A DNA stretch of 64,000 nt from Tectiglobus sp965223355. GTDB lineage: Bacteria; Pseudomonadota; Alphaproteobacteria; Rhizobiales; Hyphomicrobiaceae. A model generated the notes under the pieces. The model searched no databases, was not told where the DNA came from, and worked only from the letters and a program-made list of their open reading frames with translations. The position numbers and the translations under genes were made by a program. Positions 43,414 to 50,595 of the stretch are shown here, one piece after another; the first letter of the stretch is position 1, and every line of letters begins with the position of its first letter. The DNA is taken from assembly GCA_965223355.1 (NCBI GenBank), contig CBDCWE010000003.1:4588001-4652000 (forward strand), written 5' to 3'.

Positions 43414-45447
43414 ATGCGGGTTGGCATTGAGGTTGGTGGCACGTTCACAGATCTGGTGGTCGTGCGCGACGGTCGGATTGACATTGCCAAAGTCCCGAGC
43501 ACGCCAGGCCAGCCCGACATCGGTGCCTTGCAGGCGGTAGCTAATGCCGGTCTGGCGGTGTCATCGATCGACACTCTCGCCCATGGTTCGACCGTCGCAA
43601 CCAACGCCGTCCTGGAGCGCAAAGGCGGCCGCGTCGGACTGATCCTCACCGAGGGAACGCGCGATCTCTTCGCCCTGCAACGCCAAAACCGCAGAGCAAT
43701 TTACGATCTCCATTATCGCAAACCGGCACCTGTCGTTGCCAGCGACGACATCTTGGAGGTGCGCGAACGTTTGGCGCCCGACGGCACGGTTGTTATGGCG
43801 CTCGATGAGGCGCCGTCACGCCGCCGGCTGGAGGCCTTTCTCGCCGACCGCCAGTTCGATGCCATCGCGATTTGTCTGCTGCACAGTTTTGCCAATCCGG
43901 AACACGAGCGGCGCATCGCCGACATTGTGCAATATCTGCGCCCGGCGTTGCCGGTGACATGTTCGTGCGATATCTCGCCGGAGTTCAGAGAGTTTGAACG
44001 GGCCTCGACGACCGCGCTTTCAGCCTACGTGCAGCCGGTCATCGCCGGTTACATCGATCGCTTTGTCCGCCGACTTGACGCTGACCAGTTTACCGGCCAG
44101 TTCAGCATCATGCAGTCCAATGGCGGACGCATGCCGGCATCGGCGATGGCGCGCAATGCGATTGCCGCCTTGTTCTCAGGACCTGCCGCCGGCGTTGTCG
44201 GGGCCATCGCCATGGCCGCACGATCCGGTTTCACGGATCTGATTACGTTGGATATGGGAGGCACCAGCACCGACGTCTCGCTGATTGAGAATGGGCGCGC
44301 GAAGCTCGCACCACAAACCCTCATCGACGGCCTGCCGGTCCGCACCCCGGTCATCGACATTGCAACCGTCGGCGCCGGCGGCGGATCGATCGCCTGGGTC
44401 GATGACGGCGGGCTGTTGCGGGTCGGACCGCAATCCTCCGGTGCCTCGCCCGGTCCGGCTTGCTATTTGCGCGGCGGCGAGCAGCCGACGGTCACCGATG
44501 CCCATCTGATCCGGGGAACGTTGCAGCCCGGCTCGTTCCTGCGCGGCACGATGACGGTCGACCGAGATGCTGCCCTCACCGCTTACACCCCGCTGGCTGC
44601 AACTCTCGATATGACCGTCGCGGCAACGGCCGACAGCGCCATCCGGGTGGCCGAAAACAACATCGTTCGTGCAATCCAACGGGTCTCGACCGAACAGGGG
44701 CTCGATCCACGCGGTTTTGTCCTGGTCCCGTTTGGCGGCGCCGGTCCGCTGCACGCCGCGCGGGTTGCCGAAGAACTCGCCATCACAACCATACTCGTTC
44801 CCGTCAACGCCGGCGTCCTGTCGGCCGCCGGCCTGCTGATGGCGGACTATCTACACTACCGCTCGCGCACCGAACGCCAGGCGCTGAGCGCCGACGCACT
44901 GCCAAGAGTGAGAGAGATCCTGCGCGCCTTGTCGGACAGCGCCAACGCCTATCTCGACGAAGTCGGTGTCGGCGGCGAACGGTCGACGGAATACGTGCTC
45001 GAGATGCGCTATGTCGGCCAGGCCTTCGAGCTTTCCGTGCCGCTCGGCGGCGACCTCGATGAGCTCACCGTCGCAGCGCTTTCCGAGGCGTTTCGCGCAA
45101 CCCATCACCGCATTTTCGAATTTTCCAAGCCCCCCGACGATGCCGCCGAAATCATTTCATACCGGGTTGGCGTGGCCGCGCGCGCTGAACGTTTTCCGTT
45201 CAACGCCGGGCCAGCCGGCACGTCATCGGCGACCGCGCGCGATGTTGATCGAGAGCGGCGCAGCATCGAGATTGTTGAGGGCGGACAGGTGACGGCCTGC
45301 GCGTTAATCGCGCGGGGTGCAATTGGCGAACGCACCATCGAAGGTGCCGCACTGATCGAGGATGGCACCTCGACCATCTATGTCCCGCCGGGCTGGCGGG
45401 CGCATTGCGATGTCACCGGCAACCTGATTGTCCGGAACGGAGGTTGA
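43414..45447 (+). CDS. Hydantoinase/oxoprolinase family protein, subunit A
   Basis: ATP-dependent hydrolase of cyclic amides (N-methylhydantoin or 5-oxoproline). The 677 residues show the ATPase fold RVGIEVGGTFTDLVVV, LAHGSTVATNAVLERKGG, the central LITLDMGGTSTDVSLIENG and VLVPFGGAGPLHAARVAEEL, characteristic of HyuA. The start is ATG 43414 (GAAGG upstream) rather than TTG 43408. It is followed five bases later by the subunit B gene; the two are one operon and together make the complete enzyme. Confidence 0.93.
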   Translation: MRVGIEVGGTFTDLVVVRDGRIDIAKVPSTPGQPDIGALQAVANAGLAVSSIDTLAHGSTVATNAVLERKGGRVGLILTEGTRDLFALQRQNRRAIYDLHYRKPAPVVASDDILEVRERLAPDGTVVMALDEAPSRRRLEAFLADRQFDAIAICLLHSFANPEHERRIADIVQYLRPALPVTCSCDISPEFREFERASTTALSAYVQPVIAGYIDRFVRRLDADQFTGQFSIMQSNGGRMPASAMARNAIAALFSGPAAGVVGAIAMAARSGFTDLITLDMGGTSTDVSLIENGRAKLAPQTLIDGLPVRTPVIDIATVGAGGGSIAWVDDGGLLRVGPQSSGASPGPACYLRGGEQPTVTDAHLIRGTLQPGSFLRGTMTVDRDAALTAYTPLAATLDMTVAATADSAIRVAENNIVRAIQRVSTEQGLDPRGFVLVPFGGAGPLHAARVAEELAITTILVPVNAGVLSAAGLLMADYLHYRSRTERQALSADALPRVREILRALSDSANAYLDEVGVGGERSTEYVLEMRYVGQAFELSVPLGGDLDELTVAALSEAFRATHHRIFEFSKPPDDAAEIISYRVGVAARAERFPFNAGPAGTSSATARDVDRERRSIEIVEGGQVTACALIARGAIGERTIEGAALIEDGTSTIYVPPGWRAHCDVTGNLIVRNGG

Positions 45448-45451
45448 GACG

Positions 45452-47056
45452 ATGAGCGCACCGCGTGACCGCCTAACAGAAGTCGACCATGCCGTCATCA
45501 ACCGGGCACTGGTGGCGGCCGCACACGAGATGGGCATCAAGCTGATCCGTTCCGCCCACTCGCCGATCGTGCGCGAGGCGGAGGACTGTTCGGCGGCGAT
45601 CACCAACCGACGCGGCGAGGTCGTCGCCCAGGCCGAACTGATTGCCATTCAACTCGGCTCCATCGCCCAGACGATTGCGCCGTGCCTCGCCCTTTATCCG
45701 CCGGAAACGCTGCGCGAAGGTGATTTCTTTATCAACAACGATCCCTACAACGGCGGTCAGCACATCCCGGACATCTTTCTGTTTTCGCCGATCTTTTATG
45801 CTGGAGAGTTGATCGGCTTCAGCGCCACGGTGGTGCATCACATCGACCTTGGCGGCGGTGCGGCCGGCATGAACCCTAACGCCGGCGACGTGCACCAGGA
45901 AGGCTTGATCTTTCCGCCAACCAAATACAACCTCGAACGGGATTGGAACGGCGGACCGTTGGAACGCCTGGTCGCGGCCAACGTGCGCATGCCCGAGGCC
46001 ACGATCGGCGATATCAACGCCCAGTTCGCGGCCAATGCAATCGGCGCCAAGCGCCTCTGTGCGCTGGCCCACAAGTATGGCGCCGATCTGCTCGATCAGG
46101 CCATGGCGGAAATGCTCGACTATTCCGAGCGCCGTCTGCGATCGGCGATCCGGGACCTGCCGGACGGGACCTTCACGGCGCAAGCCGCGATCGATGATGA
46201 TGGCGTTGGCACGACACCGATCGTTATCCGCACCCAGGTCAGGATCGCCGATGATCAGGTTTCGGTTCACTTCGATGGAACCGATGACCAGGTCGCAACC
46301 TTCATCAACAATCCGTTTGCATCGACGATGGCGTCGGCCGTGGCCTGCGTCAAGTCGGTGCTGACGGATCCGGACATCCCGTTTAATGACGGTGTCACGC
46401 GGGTCATCAAGGTCGATGCACCATTGGGCTCAATCCTCAATCCCAAACCGCCGGCGGCGGTGCGCGCGCGGTTGCTGCCATCCAATCGCGTGTTCAATGC
46501 CGTCATGAAGGCGCTCGCCCAGGTCGCCCCGGAACGGGTGATCGCAGAGGGCTTCGATACGACCACACCGGTGTGCCTCAGTCACCTCGACGAGACCGGC
46601 TACAACATCTACCTGGAAATCCTGGGCGGCGGTTATGGTGCCGGCTGCGCCAATGACGGCGCCGACGGCATTGACTGCCCGTTGTCCAATTGCGCGAACA
46701 TTCCGATTGAAGCGCTCGAAATGGACTACGCGTTTCTGCGCGTCGAGACCTATCGTTTGCGTCAAGGCTCCGGCGGGCGCGGCAGCCATCGCGGCGGTCA
46801 CGGTCTGGAGCGATGCTATCGCATTCTGTCAGACAACGTGCAGTTTGCCTCCTATTCCGATCGTTTTCGCAGCCCTGCGGAAGGCCTGTTCGGCGGCGCT
46901 GCCGGGATCACTGCCGAAATCGTCGTGACGCGCGGCAATGAGCAAATTCAGCTACCCTCCAAAACCGCGACAACGCTGCAACGGGGTGACTTGCTGGCGG
47001 TGCGCACCGGCGGTGGCGGCGGCTACGGACCGGCGCCGAAAACCTCGCGTGCGTGA
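45452..47056 (+). CDS. Hydantoinase B/oxoprolinase family protein, subunit B
   Basis: The 534-residue product has DHAVINRALVAAAHEMGIKL, SPIVREAEDCSAAI, GDFFINNDPYNGGQHIPD, GFSATVVHHIDLGGGAAGM, and the Gly-rich C-terminus QGSGGRGSHRGGHGLERCY, all typical of HyuB. GGAGGTTGAGACG gives a strong ribosome-binding site for ATG 45452. Translated directly after subunit A. Acts in the cytosol on a hydantoin, carbamoyl or oxoproline substrate not determined by sequence. A dehydratase-like pair follows on the other strand, beyond repeat A10. Confidence 0.93.
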   Translation: MSAPRDRLTEVDHAVINRALVAAAHEMGIKLIRSAHSPIVREAEDCSAAITNRRGEVVAQAELIAIQLGSIAQTIAPCLALYPPETLREGDFFINNDPYNGGQHIPDIFLFSPIFYAGELIGFSATVVHHIDLGGGAAGMNPNAGDVHQEGLIFPPTKYNLERDWNGGPLERLVAANVRMPEATIGDINAQFAANAIGAKRLCALAHKYGADLLDQAMAEMLDYSERRLRSAIRDLPDGTFTAQAAIDDDGVGTTPIVIRTQVRIADDQVSVHFDGTDDQVATFINNPFASTMASAVACVKSVLTDPDIPFNDGVTRVIKVDAPLGSILNPKPPAAVRARLLPSNRVFNAVMKALAQVAPERVIAEGFDTTTPVCLSHLDETGYNIYLEILGGGYGAGCANDGADGIDCPLSNCANIPIEALEMDYAFLRVETYRLRQGSGGRGSHRGGHGLERCYRILSDNVQFASYSDRFRSPAEGLFGGAAGITAEIVVTRGNEQIQLPSKTATTLQRGDLLAVRTGGGGGYGPAPKTSRA

Positions 47057-47162
47057 GCCGGCCACGATCGCGGCTATTCGCCGAACGCCGACGTCGGCCT
47101 CAGCGGCGTGACTTGGGAGGGCCGGGCCGGCAAGCAGCATGGTTCGGGCTAACTCTGACAGG

Positions 47163-47300
47163 CGAGATCATCGTGCTTTAAGTTGGAACCGCTATTGCGG
47201 TTCCAACTTAAAACACAAAGATAATCGCCACTTTAGAGGCGAGCAACTTTCTGCCTTTATTCGGGATCGTTCCGATTCCGAATAAAGGCAGGTTGCTCTA
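47163..47300 (-). repeat. Family A two-hairpin repeat, copy A10
   Basis: Left terminus changed to CGAG; right end CTCTA. Hairpin 2 reads GTGCTTTAAG...CTTAAAACAC, i.e. half of the paired change seen in full in A5. Confidence 0.9.
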
Positions 47301-47321
47301 TCGACCATGCAAAACCCGGCA

Positions 47322-47744
47322 TCAGGCCGTGACGCGGGCCGTGGCGTAGCCCGAGACGACCACGTCGCCGTTCTGGTTGGTCGTCGTCACCGTGAGATCG
47401 ACCAGTGTCTCGCCATCTTCCTCGCGCACCGCCTCGACCACGGCTTTGCCGGTCAGATCATCGCCCGGCCAGACCTGGTTGGTAAAGCGCACGCCGAACC
47501 TCTTGACGTTCTCGGCGCCGAACCGGTCGGTGATGAGGCGGCCGGTCATGCCCATGGTCAGCATGCCATGGGCGAAGACGCCTGGGTATCCGGCGGCCTC
47601 GCGACAATAGACATCGTCGGTGTGCAGCGGATTGTAATCTCCGGAGGTGCCGGAATACATCACCAGCTGCGTCCGTTTCAGGTCCTCGACAAGAACGTCT
47701 TCGTAGGTATCTCCGACCGAGATTTCGCTGGCTTTCAGCGCCAT
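47322..47744 (-). CDS. MaoC-like hydratase
   Basis: Hot-dog-fold (R)-specific enoyl-CoA hydratase-like protein of 140 residues. The hydratase motif is YSGTSGDYNPLHTDDVYCRE (catalytic Asp and His), followed by FAHGMLTMGMTGRLITDRFG. GVRFTNQVWPGDDLTGKAVV is also typical. It is the C-terminal half type of a two-protein hydratase; its partner (47756-48223) lies 11 bases upstream on the same strand. Substrate is probably a beta-hydroxyacyl-CoA or related thioester. Confidence 0.9.
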   Translation of the reverse strand: MALKASEISVGDTYEDVLVEDLKRTQLVMYSGTSGDYNPLHTDDVYCREAAGYPGVFAHGMLTMGMTGRLITDRFGAENVKRFGVRFTNQVWPGDDLTGKAVVEAVREEDGETLVDLTVTTTNQNGDVVVSGYATARVTA

Positions 47745-47755
47745 GATCCGTCTCC

Positions 47756-48223
47756 TTAACTCTGATCAACCGGGCGTTCGGTGGTGACCCGAACGGAGCG
47801 TGACGTGCAAACCAGTTCGCCGGCGGGATCGCGGTAGTCCATGATGAATTCTTCAAACAGCAGCCGGCCTGCGCGTTTGCTTTCCTTTTGCCAGGTCTTG
47901 CCGGGCCTTTGCGTGACGGTCAGCAAGTCGCCGGGCTTGATCGGGCGGACAAACTCGAAGTGCTGTTCGGCATGAAGGCCGCCGGAAGAGCCCGGCTTAC
48001 TCTCGACACCGGACGGGTTCTTGCCGGACCCGAACCAGGCTTCGCCCGGCTTGATGCGCAGGAAATAGTGCGGGTCGAACTGGGCGACCGCGCGCGGAAA
48101 GGTCGGCGGTGCGGCGGCATCCTCCAGACCGGTATCCGGCACCGAGTAGTCGCCGATGGACCTGCGAAACATCATGATGTGCGTTGCCTCGACAGGAAAT
48201 TTGATCTCTGCGTCTCCCGACAT
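47756..48223 (-). CDS. FAS1-type dehydratase / MaoC N-terminal-domain protein
   Basis: The 155-residue product has ATHIMMFRRSIGDYSVPD, FPRAVAQFDPHYFLRIKPGE, and LHAEQHFEFVRPIKPGDLLT, typical of the N-terminal hot-dog domain that pairs with a MaoC domain. Alone it lacks the catalytic pair, so it should form a heterodimer with the downstream protein. ATG 48223 is chosen; an upstream ATG at 48244 exists. The stop and next start are 11 bases apart, so the pair is translationally linked. Confidence 0.85.
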   Translation of the reverse strand: MSGDAEIKFPVEATHIMMFRRSIGDYSVPDTGLEDAAAPPTFPRAVAQFDPHYFLRIKPGEAWFGSGKNPSGVESKPGSSGGLHAEQHFEFVRPIKPGDLLTVTQRPGKTWQKESKRAGRLLFEEFIMDYRDPAGELVCTSRSVRVTTERPVDQS

Positions 48224-48279
48224 TTTACAGTAAACCCCTTTCATTCACGTCCGTCTCGACTGCGAGCCTATTCGGTTGG

Positions 48280-48416
48280 CTAGATCATCGTGCTTTAAGT
48301 TGGAACCGCCATTGCGGTTCCAACTTAAAGCACAAAGATGATCGCCACTTTAGAGGCGAGCAACTTTCTACCTTTATTCGGGATCGTTCCGATTCCGAAT
48401 AAAGGCAGGTTGCTAG
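48280..48416 (-). repeat. Family A two-hairpin repeat, copy A11
   Basis: CTAG at both ends. Loop of hairpin 2 is CATT (accgccattgcggt). Hairpin 1 has ctaccttt against aaaggcagg. The right-hand CTAG is shared with the start of the next element's flank. Confidence 0.93.
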
Positions 48417-48432
48417 TGATTGAAACCACTAG
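48416..48432 (+). repeat. Solo inverted-repeat-end motif beside family A and element D
   Basis: TAGTGATTGAAACCACTA, read in reverse as TAGTGGTTTCAATCACTA, is nearly the tip of element D's terminal repeat (TAGTGGTCTGTATCACTT). A similar TAGTGGTCTCAATCACTT occurs at 11886, again directly at the end of a family A copy. Confidence 0.5.
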
Positions 48433-48695
48433 TGGTCTGTATCACTTAAAATGGTGTATTCAGACGCTCAGATTTGGTCTGTGCCAAGGCGCGGTGGCCG
48501 TGGTGATGCTGGCGCATCATAAGGCCGTCGCAACGCCGGCATCAGGCCAAATCTGAGCGTCTCCGGTGCGCTGCCCTGGCCCGTGAGGGCGTCAGCCGTG
48601 CTCACCATAGCCCACGCTATGCTTTCACACGCCTTCCTGCTCACGAACCAGGGCAGCGCATCTGAATGCGCCATTTTAAGTGATACAGACCACTA
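48430..48695. mobile_element. MITE-like element D with 25-bp perfect terminal inverted repeats
   Basis: The 266-bp element starts TAGTGGTCTGTATCACTTAA and ends with its exact complement (first 25 bases perfect), and the similarity continues imperfectly for about ten more bases (tattcagacg / gcattcagatgc). A second inverted pair lies inside (gctcagatttgg and ccaaatctgagc, 48465 and 48546). No ORF of note. The flanking bases form CTAG at both outer ends, suggesting a CTAG or TA target. Confidence 0.85.
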
Positions 48696-49034
48696 GGCCG
48701 TAAACTCATAAATCCGGGCACATTGGTGCCGATTTGACCAAAACATGCAAGGCGCGGCACCGACAATCGGCTGGTTGCCGATTCCAGTGGTGCAACGCTT
48801 GAGATCGCAGTGCCAAATCGGCGTCCCCAGAATATCGCCAATTTGCTGCGCTGCGGTACGCCAAGGATTTGCAAATGGACCGCATCGGGCCAACGGCGCA
48901 ACGCTCCCGAGGGGGCTGCCAGGACCGATGAAGCGGGTCAATATTTATGCCGGCTGGTATCAGATCGTGGCCGTTGGGCGGCCCGGCGCGAGAGCGCGGT
49001 GGGGCGGGATGAAAGGCTACAAGGCGGACATGAT
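48696..49034. other. Spacer before the bactofilin gene
   Basis: 339 bases with only short frames, one on each strand (48745-49038 forward; 48693-48941 reverse), that resemble nothing I know. It is probably non-coding debris. Confidence 0.45.
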
Positions 49035-49424
49035 CTAATCAGCCAGAGCTCCAGGATGGACCGTGTGGCGAGACTTTCCTTCGAAGAAACAGCCTGCGTC
49101 CAACTGCAACTCACTGTGATAGATGTCGCCGAACACGCGGCAGGACGATCTCAGAAACAGCAAGTGGGCAAAGACATTGCCCTCGACGGTCCCGGCCACG
49201 TCCGCCTCCTGGGCAACAATATCGCCGGTGATGGTTGCGTCCGAATGCACCTCCGCGCGGCGACACGTCAGGCGACCTTTAACGTGTCCAAAAACGATCA
49301 CATCGCAATCGGCAACGACGCCCCCGTAAATTTGAACGTGGCTATGGATCACAAATGGTTCTTGGCTCAAATGCCCTGCCCCCCCGACGACAATCTCAAT
49401 CATTCGACCGTTAGCGCCAATCAT
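49035..49424 (-). CDS. Bactofilin family cytoskeletal protein
   Basis: Bactofilins self-assemble into polymers that organise cell shape, stalks or envelope enzymes. The 129-residue product shows the beta-helical core with short repeated turns: HVQIYGGVVADCDVIVFGHV, GRLTCRRAEVHSDATITGDI, EADVAGTVEGNVFAHLLF. No membrane or signal segment. The polar residues around the core are few, as usual for the family (DUF583). It stands alone, without the M23 peptidase gene that often accompanies bactofilins. Confidence 0.82.
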   Translation of the reverse strand: MIGANGRMIEIVVGGAGHLSQEPFVIHSHVQIYGGVVADCDVIVFGHVKGRLTCRRAEVHSDATITGDIVAQEADVAGTVEGNVFAHLLFLRSSCRVFGDIYHSELQLDAGCFFEGKSRHTVHPGALAD

Positions 49425-49449
49425 TGGCCAGACTTTGATGGAACAGGCC

Positions 49450-49561
49450 AGCGCCCTTCACCAATCGCTGCGTGGCGGCGATCCTTGCCGGGCTGGTCCG
49501 CCCCTCAAACACCCCGACCAGGGGATCGGTCCCCTGGCCCCAAACCTGTTCAGAGGGTCCT
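49450..49561 (-). repeat. Family B multi-hairpin repeat, copy B7 (partial)
   Basis: Contains gcgcccttc, aatcgctgcgtggcggcgatc, a damaged third hairpin, ccaggggatcggtcccctgg and the right end ttgttcagagggtcctta-like (cctgttcagagggtccttag). The outer hairpin (ccaaaggg) is missing. The right end gives the TAA stop of the agmatinase-family gene. Confidence 0.85.
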
Positions 49562-50595
49562 TAGCCCGACTTGCCCGCGATCACCGCTAGGATTTCGAAC
49601 ACCATTTGGGCGGCGACGTGGGCTGTGTTGGTGGTGGCGTCATACTGTGGTGCGACCTCGACAACATCACCGCCGACGACGTCGAGGCCGATGGCACCGC
49701 GCACCAGTTCGAGGGCTTCGCGCGATGTCAGCCCGCCGATCTCCGGCGTTCCGGTGCCGGGTGCAAAGGTCGGATCGAGCGCGTCGACATCAAACGAGAT
49801 ATAGACCGGCCCGTCGCCGACCACCTCCCGCATTCTCGCAATCGTTGCCTCGACACCGAGCCGCATGAACTCTTCGGCATGGATCACCGTCATGCCGCTC
49901 TCATAGGAAAACTCCCACAGATATTCCGTCATGCCGCGAATCCCGATCTGGATCGTTCGTTCCGGATCGAGCACGCCATCGAGCACCGCCTGGCGGAATG
50001 GCCCGCCGTGGTGGAACTTCGAGCCCTCGAACGCGGCCCCCGTATCGCAGTGCGCATCGATGTGGATCATGCCGACCGCGCGCGCGCCGCCAACCGCCTT
50101 GAGGATCGGCTGGCTGATCGAGTGATCGCCGCCGATCGAGAGCGGCTTGACGCCGGCATCCACCACCCGACGCATGAACGCCAAGATATCTTCGTGGCTC
50201 TGCTCCAGATCGAAGCGCGATTGAAACCCGACATCGCCAATATCCGCCACCGTCAACGATGCCTGGGGGACCGTGCGATGAACGTGATGATAAGGCCCGA
50301 CCCGCTCGATGGCGCGCACCGCCCGCGGCCCGAACCGCGAGCCCGGCCGGTTGGTGACACCGAGATCCATCGGCACCCCGATCAAGCCGACGTCGAGCCC
50401 GGCAAGATCGGCACTGTTGCGCAGCGGCAGATCCAAAAACGTCGACACGCCTTCATAGGGCTTGGCCCGCCGCGCACCGCCGGAGAACATCAGATCCGCG
50501 GCCCGGCGAAACTCCGGGTCCTGGATGTCGGCGCCGCCCTCGCCGCTGTAGCGTTGGCGCAGTTCTTCTAACTTTGACTTGTCCATCCTGTTCAC
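49561..50595 (-). CDS. speB: Agmatinase/ureohydrolase family protein
   Basis: Mn-dependent hydrolase of guanidino compounds (agmatine, guanidinobutyrate or guanidinopropionate). Motifs include RPGSRFGPRAVRAIERVGPY, GGDHSISQPILKAVGG, the metal ligands in HIDAHCDTG, and ISFDVDALDPTFAPGTGTPE. The 344-residue length and these sites fit SpeB. GTG 50595 directly follows the stop of the upstream dehydrogenase gene (TGA at 50598-50596); ATG 50586 is an alternative. Its stop codon TAA lies in repeat B7. The symbol is used for the family; the exact substrate is unknown. Confidence 0.9.
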   Translation of the reverse strand: MNRMDKSKLEELRQRYSGEGGADIQDPEFRRAADLMFSGGARRAKPYEGVSTFLDLPLRNSADLAGLDVGLIGVPMDLGVTNRPGSRFGPRAVRAIERVGPYHHVHRTVPQASLTVADIGDVGFQSRFDLEQSHEDILAFMRRVVDAGVKPLSIGGDHSISQPILKAVGGARAVGMIHIDAHCDTGAAFEGSKFHHGGPFRQAVLDGVLDPERTIQIGIRGMTEYLWEFSYESGMTVIHAEEFMRLGVEATIARMREVVGDGPVYISFDVDALDPTFAPGTGTPEIGGLTSREALELVRGAIGLDVVGGDVVEVAPQYDATTNTAHVAAQMVFEILAVIAGKSG

